From positions 124,001-188,000 of the forward strand of contig NZ_CP042809.1 of assembly GCF_004014775.2 (NCBI RefSeq): 64,000 nucleotides of DNA. Direction: 5' to 3'. Origin of the DNA: Acetobacter oryzoeni. GTDB taxonomy: Bacteria > Pseudomonadota > Alphaproteobacteria > Acetobacterales > Acetobacteraceae. This document shows positions 9,137-17,975 of this stretch, in pieces. Position numbers and translations under genes: made by a program. Numbering within the stretch: position 1 is the stretch's first letter; the number at the start of each line of letters is the position of its first letter. The notes below the pieces were generated by a model, which saw nothing but the letters and a program-made list of their open reading frames with translations, did no database searches and had not been told where the DNA came from.

Positions 9137-9267
9137 GTTCCGATGTAGGCATTCTCAGAACGTCATCGTCGTAGGAATGCTAGAGCACTTCCCACGGCAG
9201 CCAATGCTGCCTCTGTATCCAAAAATCGACAGTCGCCTCTCCCCTCCCAAGCTGTCTGTTGGCTTCA

Positions 9268-9370
9268 AGAACTAAGCAGACTGACTGCTTTCGCCTCACC
9301 TCGGTCATTAAAGGTGCCGTTCCAGTTTCCGTAAAGCGGACGGTCTGTAATGTTCTCGTTATCCGCCGAT
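9268..9370. repeat. Dispersed intergenic repeat, copy 2
   Basis: About 100 bp, clearly related to 6931-7034 and, more distantly, to 10788-10880, 23776-23880 and 56931-57011. It begins AAGCAGACTGACTGCTTTCG and ends in ATCCGCCGATG. It lies upstream of the recombinase gene. Short ORFs across it are not convincing. Confidence 0.6.
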
Positions 9371-9424
9371 GTCCTCCTGCAGACTTCTGATTGCTGCATG
9401 TGCAGCTGATCAGGAGAAAGTATC

Positions 9425-10063
9425 ATGGAAAAGAAAACGCGTTTTCCATCGCCTACGCTAAAGGCGTCCGTGCCTTGGAATGCAGGAAAAATGGTTGGCG
9501 CCAAGCGGGCGCTCAAAGAAAAGCACGTCTGGGCTATTCGGTTTTGGCTGGGGAGCGAACAGCGTGTCAGAGACAGAGCTTTGTTTGATCTTGCTCTCGA
9601 TAGCAAACTCAGAGGCTGCGATCTTGTCAGCCTTCGTATCGGCGACATCGTTACCGGTGGTCAGGTGCGCCACCGAGCCATGGTCGTTAAGCAGAAAACC
9701 CGGCGACCTGTGCAATTCGAAATTACAGAAACAACGCGAGAAAGCGTGCGGGCGTGGCTGGAACATCGAGGTGGTGGCTTGAATGAGTATGTTTTTCCAA
9801 GTCGCCTAAGCGCCAAAACTCACCTGAGCACAAGGCAATACGCCCGGCTTTTGGATCAATGGGTCCAGGCGGTGGGACTGATCGCCGGGGAATATGGAAC
9901 TCATTCGCTCCGCCGGACTAAGGTTGCCATGATTTACAAACGAACCGGTAATATCCGAGCCGTGCAGATCCTGCTGGGTCATTCAAAACTGGATAGTACG
10001 GTTCGATACCTTGGGGTGGATGTCGAGGACGCTCTGGCTCTGTCGGAAGCCACTGATCTCTGA
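9425..10063 (+). CDS. Tyrosine site-specific recombinase (integrase)
   Basis: 212 residues comprising essentially the catalytic domain. Visible active-site residues: Arg in LDSKLRGCDLVSLRIGDI (about residue 61), the Lys in VVKQKTRRPV, HSLRRTK (His-x-x-Arg, about residue 160), GHSKLDST (second His) and the nucleophile Tyr in VRYLGVD (about 199). It lacks most of an N-terminal arm-binding/SAM-like domain, so it is shorter than phage integrases and similar to small plasmid or island recombinases. Start ATG at 9425 follows AGGAG. It is followed immediately by a TA pair. No attachment site was identified. Confidence 0.87.
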   Translation: MEKKTRFPSPTLKASVPWNAGKMVGAKRALKEKHVWAIRFWLGSEQRVRDRALFDLALDSKLRGCDLVSLRIGDIVTGGQVRHRAMVVKQKTRRPVQFEITETTRESVRAWLEHRGGGLNEYVFPSRLSAKTHLSTRQYARLLDQWVQAVGLIAGEYGTHSLRRTKVAMIYKRTGNIRAVQILLGHSKLDSTVRYLGVDVEDALALSEATDL

Positions 10064-10090
10064 AACAAACATGCCTCAGGAATTCTCTAC

Positions 10091-10133
10091 CTCCTCCCTA
10101 TGTGTACATGTTATGATGACACATAGGGAGGAG
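10091..10133 (+). promoter_or_regulatory. Perfect 15-bp inverted repeat covering the antitoxin ribosome-binding site
   Basis: CTCCTCCCTATGTGT at 10091-10105 and its exact complement at 10119-10133, with a 13-nt loop. The right arm contains the AGGGAGGAG Shine-Dalgarno sequence of the antitoxin start at 10137. As DNA it could be the TA operator; as RNA the hairpin would hide the ribosome-binding site. Both roles are inferred. Confidence 0.6.
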
Positions 10134-10136
10134 ACC

Positions 10137-10409
10137 ATGGGCCAGCATCTTTCAGATAACGTACCATTACCACAGAAAATCGGTGTTCGGGAGTTCCGGG
10201 GAAACCTGACAGCGTATCTGCGTCAGGTCAGGCAGGGCAGTACGATCTTGGTGACGTCTCATGACCAGGTCGTAGCCGAACTGCGGCCGCCAGCCTCTTC
10301 CTATCGCCCCCGTCGTCGACCCGGCGCATTGCGCGGACGGATCAGAATAAGCGAAGATTTTGATGAGACACCGCCGGACCTTCTTGAAAGCATGGAACGC
10401 GACTTGTGA
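10137..10409 (+). CDS. Antitoxin, Phd/YefM type
   Basis: About 90 residues. The start ATG at 10137 is chosen for its strong GGAGGAG site; the frame is open further upstream into the recombinase gene. The N-terminal IGVREFRGNLTAYLRQVRQG and TILVTSHDQVVAELRPP match the Phd/YefM DNA-binding fold. The C-terminal tail (ISEDFDETPPDLLESMERDL) is the usual acidic toxin-binding tail. It overlaps the PIN toxin by 4 bp (GTGA). Confidence 0.87.
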   Translation: MGQHLSDNVPLPQKIGVREFRGNLTAYLRQVRQGSTILVTSHDQVVAELRPPASSYRPRRRPGALRGRIRISEDFDETPPDLLESMERDL

Positions 10410-10789
10410 AGGTTCTGCTTGATACGCATGCGTTGCTGTGGTGGCTTTCGGACTCCGACCGTCTGGGTGAGACTGCACGGGAAATCATCGCAGATCCGGT
10501 TCACGATATTCTGGTGAGTACCGTGTCTCTCTGGGAGATTGCGATCAAAATCCGTATCGGGAAGCTGGATGCGGATATGAACGATATTCTGGCAGCCATT
10601 CCTGAAGAAGGTTTCTCTCTATTACAAATACAGACCGAGCACCTACAGATCCTGATGTCTTTGCCTCTGCATCATCGTGATCCGTTTGACCATCTCCTTA
10701 TGGCGCAGGCGCAAGCTGAACACGCCACATTTCTTTCGGAAGACGGACAAATGGATCATTACCCCATCAAGCGAATACGCTGTTCGTGA
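10406..10789 (+). CDS. PIN-domain toxin (VapC-like ribonuclease)
   Basis: 127 residues, start GTG overlapping the antitoxin stop. Acidic PIN-domain residues are visible: MKVLLDTHALLWWL (first Asp), VSLWEIAIK (Glu), HHRDPFDHLLMAQA (Asp pair) and FLSEDGQM (last Asp). These residues coordinate metal for RNA cleavage in VapC-type toxins. The WEIAIK variant places it in the group paired with Phd-type antitoxins. The C-terminus seems complete (DHYPIKRIRCS). Confidence 0.88.
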   Translation: MKVLLDTHALLWWLSDSDRLGETAREIIADPVHDILVSTVSLWEIAIKIRIGKLDADMNDILAAIPEEGFSLLQIQTEHLQILMSLPLHHRDPFDHLLMAQAQAEHATFLSEDGQMDHYPIKRIRCS

Positions 10790-10880
10790 AGCAGAAACTG
10801 CCGTCAGAACCGCCTTCATCTCGGCCGTGTTCAGACTTGCTCAAAGTTTCGATAAGCAGACATTGTATATCGGCGACGCA
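10788..10880. repeat. Dispersed intergenic repeat, copy 3, at TA/arsO-fragment junction
   Basis: About 90 bp relating to 9268-9370 and most closely to 56931-57011. Both this copy and the 56931 copy run directly into the 3' end of an arsO coding sequence (shared GCTCAAAGTTT / GCTCAAGGTTT and GCGACGCAAGCCAGGCC or its variant). The repeat therefore supplies the last codons of both arsO copies. Confidence 0.6.
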
Positions 10881-11265
10881 AGCCAGGCCGCCAGTTGCTG
10901 GACCATGGATTTGGCGACACGGCCGGCGCCCAGCAGCGTGGCAGATGCGGGGCCACACCAGGAGCCATAACCCAGCAGCCAGAGACGTGGCTCCCTGACG
11001 GCCTGTTGCCCGTTAACACGAATCAGCCCATCCGGCTCGATCACGTCGAGTGATGCAAATACACTAAGCGCGGGTCGGAAGCCGGTACACCAGATGATCG
11101 TGTCGATGACTTCTTCCCGCCCATCGGGCCAGACGACGCCCGTCGCCGTCATACGTACAAACGGGCGCACCGCGTGGAGCACGCCCCGCTCCCGGGCGGC
11201 TCGCACTGGCGGCACCATGACGATGTCGCCAAAACCGCCGACAGGCATCGCGGATGGCACGCCGC
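10841..11265 (-). pseudogene. Truncated arsO-like flavin monooxygenase (C-terminal third)
   Basis: About 139 residues closely matching the C-terminal part of the complete gene at 56973-58064: both share [32 protein letters not shown] and [17 protein letters not shown]. The FAD-binding and first NADPH-binding portions are missing. The left boundary abuts the stop codon of the VIT-type gene (11267), so recombination joined the two. Being C-terminal only, it cannot be a functional monooxygenase. Confidence 0.85.
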
Positions 11266-11266
11266 A

Positions 11267-11962
11267 TCACACGCCGAACAGGCGGCCAATCCCACCCGTC
11301 ACGATCATCGCAACAATACCCCAGAACGTCACACGCAGCGCCGGGCGCAGAGGTGCCGCACCGCCGGCAAGCGCGCCGACGACGCCCAGAACAGCGAGAA
11401 CCACGACGGATGTTAGGGACACGCCCCAGGATACCCACGCGACAGGGGTCAGAACAGCTGCCAGCACGGGCAGCAAGGCTCCGGACGAAAAGGCGGTTGC
11501 CGAGGCGAATGCCGCCTGTATGGGTCTTGCCGCCGTGGCCTCGGACAGACCCAGTTCATCCCTGGCATGAGCGCCGAGGGCATCGTGCTTCATGAGGGCG
11601 AGGGCAACCTTGCGCGAGAGGTCTCCATCCAGCCCTCTTTTCTGATAGATCCCGGCCAGTTCGGTGACTTCCCCGTCCCAGTCCGTGGCCAGTTCCTGTT
11701 TCTCGCGGGCGATGTCGGCGTGTTCTGAATCGGCCTGGGAACTGACCGAGACATACTCACCAGCCGCCATGGACAGGGCGCCAGCGACCAGCGCGGACAA
11801 TCCCGCGACGAGAATGCTGCCGCGTGTCGCATGAGAGCTGGCAACGCCGACGATGAGGCTGCCGGTCGACAGCGTGCCGTCATTGGCGCCGAGAACGGCC
11901 GCGCGCAGCCATCCCAGTTTCTCGACGGCATGACGTTCGGCCAGAGGATGGAGACGCGACAT
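11267..11962 (-). CDS. VIT1/CCC1-family Fe2+/Mn2+ transporter
   Basis: About 231 residues; ATG at 11962 (MSRLHPLAERHAVEKLGWLR) fits the family start. The first helix has AAVLGANDGTLSTGSLIVGV, the conserved N/D-G region of VIT transporters, and SALVAGALSMAAGEYVSVSS is the second hallmark. A soluble acidic/helical insert (about residues 80-145) and three C-terminal helices complete the fold. Members move Fe2+ or Mn2+ across membranes. Its 3' end abuts the truncated arsO, so the original downstream context is lost. Confidence 0.9.
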   Translation of the reverse strand: MSRLHPLAERHAVEKLGWLRAAVLGANDGTLSTGSLIVGVASSHATRGSILVAGLSALVAGALSMAAGEYVSVSSQADSEHADIAREKQELATDWDGEVTELAGIYQKRGLDGDLSRKVALALMKHDALGAHARDELGLSEATAARPIQAAFASATAFSSGALLPVLAAVLTPVAWVSWGVSLTSVVVLAVLGVVGALAGGAAPLRPALRVTFWGIVAMIVTGGIGRLFGV

Positions 11963-12119
11963 AAGATGACCTGTTGCTTCTGATAAATACAAACCAGATT
12001 TAGGACCCTGTTTTTGCTACGGCAATAGGTATTTTATTCTGATATTGCGAGTTATTTCCAATAATATTTATGTTTTCGGAAAATCTGTTCTGTTCAGAAT
12101 CCTGTCAGGTGAGGATGAT

Positions 12120-12725
12120 ATGAGAGTGGATTCAGATTCTTTTTGTGCCGAGAGATGTATGCCCTATCCAGTGCCAGACATTACCGACACCCTGCGCTAC
12201 GACAGGCCGACGATCATCCTTCACTGGCTGACGGCTTTTCTGGTTCTGTTTCAGTTTGCCATGGGCGAGACCTGGAAGTGGCCGGCAAAACCCGTCCATC
12301 ATCTGATGGTTGTCGCGCATCTGACCGCCGGTATCCTGCTGACGGTGATCATGGCGTTCCGCATAGTCTGGCGTCTGACGAAAGGGCGGCATCTGTCGGA
12401 CCTTCTCCGTCCAGTGGACCGGGTATGCGCTCTCGGAGCGGAGTACGCGCTCTATGGGCTGCTTCTGGCGGAAATTTTGTTGGGCTACCTCTGGCGATGG
12501 GGAGCCGGGCAGACGATGAGTTTTTTCGGTCTTCTGATCCCATCCCCCTTCGCACGGTTCCCGGCGGAAACCGTGACGTGGTTTCACACGCTGCATGAGT
12601 GGAACGCCTGGCTGATCATGGGCCTTGCGACAGGCCATGGCGCGGCGGCGCTTTTTCATCAGTTCGTCCTGAAGGACAAAGTTCTCGGGCGCATGTTGCC
12701 GCAGTGTTCCTTGCCCCGTCAGTGA
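12120..12725 (+). CDS. Cytochrome b561-family membrane protein
   Basis: About 201 residues from the ATG at 12120. It shows DRPTIILHWLTAFLVLFQFA in the first helix, HLMVVAHLTAGILLTVIMAF in the second, and a late FHTLHEWNAWLIMGLATGHG. The repeated His residues (ILHW, VAHL, LHEW, TGHG) are the expected haem-b ligands of four-helix b561 proteins, which pass electrons from quinol or to acceptors such as superoxide. It is divergent from the VIT-type gene and followed by chrA; co-transcription with chrA is possible but a 150-bp gap separates them. Confidence 0.82.
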   Translation: MRVDSDSFCAERCMPYPVPDITDTLRYDRPTIILHWLTAFLVLFQFAMGETWKWPAKPVHHLMVVAHLTAGILLTVIMAFRIVWRLTKGRHLSDLLRPVDRVCALGAEYALYGLLLAEILLGYLWRWGAGQTMSFFGLLIPSPFARFPAETVTWFHTLHEWNAWLIMGLATGHGAAALFHQFVLKDKVLGRMLPQCSLPRQ

Positions 12726-12875
12726 GGTTCTGTCCGTATGACCGGGCACACCGTGATGCTGGGCCGCCAACAAGTCAGAAGTGATGATTGTCTGTTGCCA
12801 TCGGCAGCCACACATGAATGCCGGTGCATGGGAATTGTCTCCTGTCGAACGGGAAAATAAGAAAGTAACGACCGA

Positions 12876-14096
12876 ATGACGATCGTGCCGCGTGGCGTGG
12901 GACCAGAAAGACCGGGGTCGGCTCTTGAGGTGCTCCTCATCTTCCTCAGACTGGGTGTCACCTGCTTCGGCGGGCCGATCGCGCATATCGGGTATTTCCG
13001 GGACGAATTCGTCGTCCGGCGCCGGTGGCTCAATGAGCGCGCCTATGCCGATCTCGTCGGGCTGTGCCAGTTTCTGCCCGGTCCCGCGAGCAGCCAGGTG
13101 GGATTTTCCATTGGCCTGATGCGGGCCGGTTATGCAGGCGGTCTTGCTGCATGGGCGGGATTCACTCTGCCTTCGGCGCTCATCCTAGTCCTCTTCGCCT
13201 ATGGCGCGAACGCGTTTGTCGGCCCGACTGGTGCAGGCCTTCTTCATGGACTGAAACTCGTCGCCGTCGCCATCGTCGCACAGGCCGTATGGGGCATGGC
13301 GAGCACGCTATGTCCGGACCGGGCACGTGCTTCGATCGCGGTCACGGTCGCACTCATCGTTCTGTTCGCCATCTCACCGCTTGCCCAGATTGCGGCCATC
13401 GTTCTCGGGGGCCTCGCCGGCCTGTGGCTTTGCCGCTCTGTGCAGACGTCAGATGGCGAGCATATTACAGTGCCCGTATCGCGTCGTGCAGGGATCGTCG
13501 CACTGGCTCTCTTTCTGGCGTTGCTCTTCGGTCTGCCCTTTCTCGCCCGCCATGGCGCACCGGAGAGCATTTCCCTGTTCGACGCCTTCTACCGGTCAGG
13601 CGCACTCGTGTTCGGTGGCGGTCATGTTGTGCTGCCCTTGCTGCACGAGGCCTTTGTGGCCCCAGGCTGGGTGAGCGATGATGCCTTTCTCGCTGGTTAT
13701 GGCGCCGCACAGGCGGTTCCGGGGCCGCTTTTCACGTTCGCGGCCTATCTCGGTGCGGTCGTCAGCCAATTTCCCCACAGTGTTGCCGGTGCCGCTTTCG
13801 GTCTTTTCGGCATCTTTCTGCCGGGCATCCTGGTCCTGATCGGAGCTTTGCCCTTCTGGGACACCTTCAGTAGCCAGCCGGCCGTTCGGGCGACGATGCA
13901 CGGCGTCAACGCAGCGGTCGTGGGTCTGCTGGGGGCGGCGCTCTATACGCCGGTCTGGACGAGCGCGGTCAGGTCGGTGGCGGATTTCGGGATCGTGCTG
14001 GTCAGTTTCGTCCTTCTGACCGTCCGGCGGGCGCCACCCCTGGTGGTGGTCGGTATCAGCGCACTGGGAGGGATCGTCATTGGGCAGGTGGCATAA
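12876..14096 (+). CDS. chrA: Chromate transporter ChrA (long-chain CHR family)
   Basis: 406 residues, an internally duplicated two-domain membrane protein typical of LCHR ChrA. The first half carries RLGVTCFGGPIAHIGYFRDE and CQFLPGPASSQVGFSIGLMR; the second half repeats these as RSGALVFGGGHVVLPLLHEA and GYGAAQAVPGPLFTFAAYLG. ChrA exports chromate from the cytoplasm. Start ATG at 12876. No ChrB-like regulator is beside it. Confidence 0.93.
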   Translation: MTIVPRGVGPERPGSALEVLLIFLRLGVTCFGGPIAHIGYFRDEFVVRRRWLNERAYADLVGLCQFLPGPASSQVGFSIGLMRAGYAGGLAAWAGFTLPSALILVLFAYGANAFVGPTGAGLLHGLKLVAVAIVAQAVWGMASTLCPDRARASIAVTVALIVLFAISPLAQIAAIVLGGLAGLWLCRSVQTSDGEHITVPVSRRAGIVALALFLALLFGLPFLARHGAPESISLFDAFYRSGALVFGGGHVVLPLLHEAFVAPGWVSDDAFLAGYGAAQAVPGPLFTFAAYLGAVVSQFPHSVAGAAFGLFGIFLPGILVLIGALPFWDTFSSQPAVRATMHGVNAAVVGLLGAALYTPVWTSAVRSVADFGIVLVSFVLLTVRRAPPLVVVGISALGGIVIGQVA

Positions 14097-14801
14097 TGAA
14101 ATGTTCAGTCAGAGACCTACATCGAAGCGTGATCGCCATACCGTTTTTCAACGCACACATTCAATAATGATGCGTCGTTATATGGGCCGCGTTTCGTCCG
14201 TTTCCTGTGTAAGTCAGCCAGAAAACGGACAGGCAGTTTGCCCCCCCATAACTGTCGGAATAATGCGAGGCGGGTACAGTCATGTGAGATATCAATGATC
14301 TCGTGATACGGGATATTCTGGTTGGGGAGGGTACGGGAGTAAGAAGCAACGGCTACATGCTGTTTTTCCCTGAATCGTGAACCACGGATTTGCACTCAAT
14401 GCTTTTTGGTGTCTTCTGGATCGCGGGAAAGGCAATCCATAGTCTCTGACATAGTAACAGACTGGCCGTAGGGCAGGGGGCATCCCGTTCTTTCGGACCA
14501 AGGGTGATAAAGGATCAAACGAAAGTAGAGAAAAATATTTCATTTTTTCAGTTAGTTAAATGTGCTGACAGCCGTTCAAGGAAGCCGCTGACAAGCGGCA
14601 GTTTTCTTTGGTTGTGTGCCCCCGCAACCATGTTTTCCGTTTAATATCAAACCCTTAGGCCGCCTCAAGGGCGGCCTTTTGCGTTTTAGCTCCACGCGCA
14701 GGATGCGTATAGGATGCAATCGGGAGTGAAACTCCAGCGTAGTTAGCGCTTAAAACGCGGCATTATCACGATAGCGTGATGCCCGTCCCAAGCCTCATTG
14801 C
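14097..14801. other. 700-bp intergenic region with several stem-loops
   Basis: No convincing gene; short ORFs here look random. One AAACGGACAGGCAGTTTGCC segment (14221-14240) belongs to the short dispersed motif family. The right third holds three stem-loops in a row on the + strand: GCCGCT/AGCGGC at 14584-14599 followed by AGTTTTCTTT, GGTTG/CAACC at about 14610-14630, and AGGCCGCC/GGCGGCCT at 14657-14677 with a T-run. These could end a small RNA or a readthrough transcript from chrA. Confidence 0.5.
14657..14680 (+). terminator. Rho-independent terminator
   Basis: Stem AGGCCGCC (14657-14664) with GGCGGCCT (14670-14677), 5-nt loop, followed by TTTT. It lies between the + strand chrA side and the convergent dnaE2 gene. 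Confidence 0.7.
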
Positions 14802-17800
14802 TCAGTGAAAATTGCGGGATCTGACGACGAGGTGTTCACTGCCAGAGTCTATGTCGGCGGTGGTATCTGCGGAGGATCGGTTCCCGACGTCCGCCAGTAA
14901 CCCGGAGAGGTCGGTGATCTCCTTCGCCACCAGATGCACGACGTCGCCTTCTTTCTGGAGCATGCCTTTCACGGCCAGCATCTGGCCGCTAAGTACGACG
15001 CGCCGGTTGGCGTCGAATAGATCCGGCCAGATGATGACGTTCATGTTGGCCGTCTCATCCTCCAGCGTTATGAACACCACACCTTCGGCGGAGCCTGGCC
15101 GCTGCCGGACCAGCACCAGTCCCGCTACGGTGAGACGCTTGCCGTCCTTGGCGTTCAGGGCCTGTCGGCAGGGTAGGATGCCCTGTTCCTGTAAATCCTT
15201 GCGCAGAAAAGCTAGGGGATGATCCCGCAGGCTCAAGCCAAGCCGGTTGTAATCCCGCACCACCTCTGCCCCATCCCGCATGGGTTGGAGCAACACATCC
15301 GGTTCCTCTGCTTCCCGCGTGACCTGCGCTGCTGCAAATAACGGCAGCGGTTCATCGCGCAGAGCTTTGATCGCCCACAGCGCTTCGCGCCGTGCCAGCC
15401 CGAGCGAAGGGCGGAACGCATCCGCCTCGGCCAGATGGTACAGGGCTGCTGCTTTGACACCCGCCCGACGCCATAGGTCATCGACCGACGTAAACGGGCG
15501 TGAGGCCCGAGCGGCAACAATGCGGGCGGCATCGTCATTGGCCAGCCCCTTGACCAGACTCATGCCCAGTCGCACGGCGAACATCCCATCTGGTCTTTCC
15601 GGTCCTTCCAGTGTGCTGTCCCAGTGTGAGGCGTTGACGCAAACGGGCCGGATTTCCACACCATGTTCCCGGGCATCACGAACCAGTTGCGCGGGGGCAT
15701 AGAACCCCATCGGTTGGGAATTCAGGAGTGACGCCAGAAACACGTCCGGATGGGTGCATTTCATCCAGGACGACGAATAGGCGAGAATGGCGAAACTGGC
15801 CGCATGGCTCTCGGGAAATCCGTAAGACCCGAACCCTTCGAGCTGCTGATAGATCCGTTCTGCAAAGTCCTCGTCATAACCGTTGGCGCGCATGCCTTCG
15901 ATCAGGCGTGTCTGAAACTGCGAGACCGTGCCGGTATTTTTGAACGTCGCCATCGCCCGACGCAACTGATCGGCTTCGGCTGCGGTAAATCCGGCACAGA
16001 TCATGGCCACCTGCATCGCCTGTTCCTGAAACAGCGGAATTCCAAGCGTCTTTTTCAGAACCTTTTCCAGTTCAGGTGTGGGATAGTCTTCCCGCTCTAG
16101 GCCCTCGCGGCGACGCAGATAGGGATGCACCATATCGCCCTGGATTGGTCCGGGCCTTACGATCGCCACTTCAATGACGAGATCGTAAAACACACGCGGT
16201 TTGAGCCGTGGCAGCATGGACATCTGCGCCCGGGATTCAATCTGGAACACACCGATCGTATCGGCCTTGCGGATCATGGCGTAGGTGCGCGGATCCTCCG
16301 CCGGGATGCTCTGGAGCGTGAAATGCTGGCCCTTGTGGTCCGCCAGAAGATCCAGCCCCTTTTTCATGCAGGTCAGCATGCCGAGAGCCAGAATATCCAC
16401 CTTCATGAATTTCAGAACGTCGATATCGTCCTTGTCCCATTCAATAATCTGGCGGGCTTCCATGGAGGCCGGTTCGATCGGCACCAGTTCATCCAGCCGG
16501 TCATGGGTCAGCACAAATCCTCCGGGGTGCTGTGACAGATGGCGGGGCACGCCGATCAGGCAACGCGCCAGATCCAGCGTCAGGCGGATACGGCGGTCTG
16601 ACAGATCAATGCCGCTGTCAGTCAGGGCATCATCGTCCAGCTTGCGCCCCCAGCCGTGAATCTGGCCCGAGAGTGTGCGGATCAGATCTTCCGGCAAGCC
16701 CATGACTTTGCCGACATCCCGCAAGGCCCCCTTGGCGCGATAGCGGATCACCACGGCCGTCAGGGCCGCGCGGTCACGCCCATAATGCTCATAGACCCAC
16801 TGGATGACCTGCTCGCGTCGTGCATGCTCGAAATCCACATCAATGTCCGGCGGTTCGCCCCGTTCTTCAGAGACGAAACGCTCGAACAGCAGGGAGTTGC
16901 GGGCCGGATCAATGGCGGTGATGCCCAGCACATAACAGACTGCAGAATTGGCAGCCGACCCACGACCCTGGCAGAGAATGTCCTGAGAACGGGCATAGCG
17001 GACGATACTGTTTACGGTCAGAAAATAGGGCGCATAATTCATGCGCCCTATTAGGGCGAGTTCATGGTGCAGGCTTTTGCGAACCTCGTCCGGCACACCT
17101 TCGGGATAGGTGCGGGCTGCCGCCTCCCACGTCAGCGCTTCCAGCGCCTGTTGGGGCGTCTGACCGGGCACGGACACTTCATCGGGATACTGGTAGGCCA
17201 GATCATCAAGTGAGAACTGGCAGCGCTCCATGATATCCATGGTGCGGGCGACCGCTTCAGGGTAACGGCTGAACAGCCGGTCCATCTCCTGCGGGTGTTT
17301 AAGATAGCGGTCCGCGTGACGCTCCCGGACGAACCCGGCCTCGTCGATCGTGGTGTTGTGCCGGATGCAGGTCACGACATCCTGCAGGATGCGTCGGTCA
17401 TGGGTGTGGAACAGCACGTCATTGGTCACAACGGTTGGCACCCGTGCCTGATGCGCCAGGTTCGCCAGTTCATACAATCGCATCTGGTCATTGGGACGGC
17501 GCAGGAGGGTGAGCGCCATGTAGGCGCGATCGGCAAAGACGTCCTTCAGCTTGCGCAGATGCAGACCGCAGGCATCATCTGCCGTGTCCGGGATCATGAC
17601 GACGATCACGCCCGCGCCCCAGGCCACCAGATCTTCCCAGAGCAGATGGCATTTTCCTTTCCCGGCACGGGCCTTGCCGAGGCTCAGCAGGCGGCAAAGG
17701 CGGCCATAGGCGGCCCGGTCCGTTGGGTAGACCAGCACAGGCGGGAAATCCGCCAGATCGAGACGGCATCCCACGACAAGTCGGAGCCCGATCTCTTTTG

Positions 17801-17975
17801 CCGCGACATGGGCCTGCACCATCCCGGCCAGAGAGTTGCGGTCACAGATGCCTAGTGCCTCGATGCCAAGGGCCTTTGCCTGCGCAAACAGTTCGATCGG
17901 AGAAGACGCCCCACGCAGGAACGAGAAATAGGTTGTCACCTGCAATTCGGCATAACGCTGTGCCGAGGTGCTCAT
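14802..17975 (-). CDS. dnaE2: Error-prone DNA polymerase DnaE2
   Basis: 1057 residues, the usual DnaE2 length. An N-terminal PHP domain ([33 protein letters not shown]) precedes a type C polymerase core with [15 protein letters not shown] and the catalytic acids in [14 protein letters not shown]. The helix-hairpin-helix and OB domains follow ([18 protein letters not shown]). In the mutasome DnaE2 does translesion synthesis with ImuA and ImuB during SOS response. Its start overlaps the imuB stop by 4 bp (ATGA), so it is the third gene of the imuA-imuB-dnaE2 operon. SOS control is supported by a LexA box upstream of imuA. Confidence 0.96.
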   Translation of the reverse strand: MSTSAQRYAELQVTTYFSFLRGASSPIELFAQAKALGIEALGICDRNSLAGMVQAHVAAKEIGLRLVVGCRLDLADFPPVLVYPTDRAAYGRLCRLLSLGKARAGKGKCHLLWEDLVAWGAGVIVVMIPDTADDACGLHLRKLKDVFADRAYMALTLLRRPNDQMRLYELANLAHQARVPTVVTNDVLFHTHDRRILQDVVTCIRHNTTIDEAGFVRERHADRYLKHPQEMDRLFSRYPEAVARTMDIMERCQFSLDDLAYQYPDEVSVPGQTPQQALEALTWEAAARTYPEGVPDEVRKSLHHELALIGRMNYAPYFLTVNSIVRYARSQDILCQGRGSAANSAVCYVLGITAIDPARNSLLFERFVSEERGEPPDIDVDFEHARREQVIQWVYEHYGRDRAALTAVVIRYRAKGALRDVGKVMGLPEDLIRTLSGQIHGWGRKLDDDALTDSGIDLSDRRIRLTLDLARCLIGVPRHLSQHPGGFVLTHDRLDELVPIEPASMEARQIIEWDKDDIDVLKFMKVDILALGMLTCMKKGLDLLADHKGQHFTLQSIPAEDPRTYAMIRKADTIGVFQIESRAQMSMLPRLKPRVFYDLVIEVAIVRPGPIQGDMVHPYLRRREGLEREDYPTPELEKVLKKTLGIPLFQEQAMQVAMICAGFTAAEADQLRRAMATFKNTGTVSQFQTRLIEGMRANGYDEDFAERIYQQLEGFGSYGFPESHAASFAILAYSSSWMKCTHPDVFLASLLNSQPMGFYAPAQLVRDAREHGVEIRPVCVNASHWDSTLEGPERPDGMFAVRLGMSLVKGLANDDAARIVAARASRPFTSVDDLWRRAGVKAAALYHLAEADAFRPSLGLARREALWAIKALRDEPLPLFAAAQVTREAEEPDVLLQPMRDGAEVVRDYNRLGLSLRDHPLAFLRKDLQEQGILPCRQALNAKDGKRLTVAGLVLVRQRPGSAEGVVFITLEDETANMNVIIWPDLFDANRRVVLSGQMLAVKGMLQKEGDVVHLVAKEITDLSGLLADVGNRSSADTTADIDSGSEHLVVRSRNFH

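Noticed and set aside
9140-9260. Possible att site upstream of the recombinase
   Set aside because: No direct repeat pair or tRNA end could be found to support it.
14117-14395. 92-residue minus-strand ORF after chrA
   Set aside because: No family, no ribosome-binding site, and it overlaps dispersed-motif DNA.
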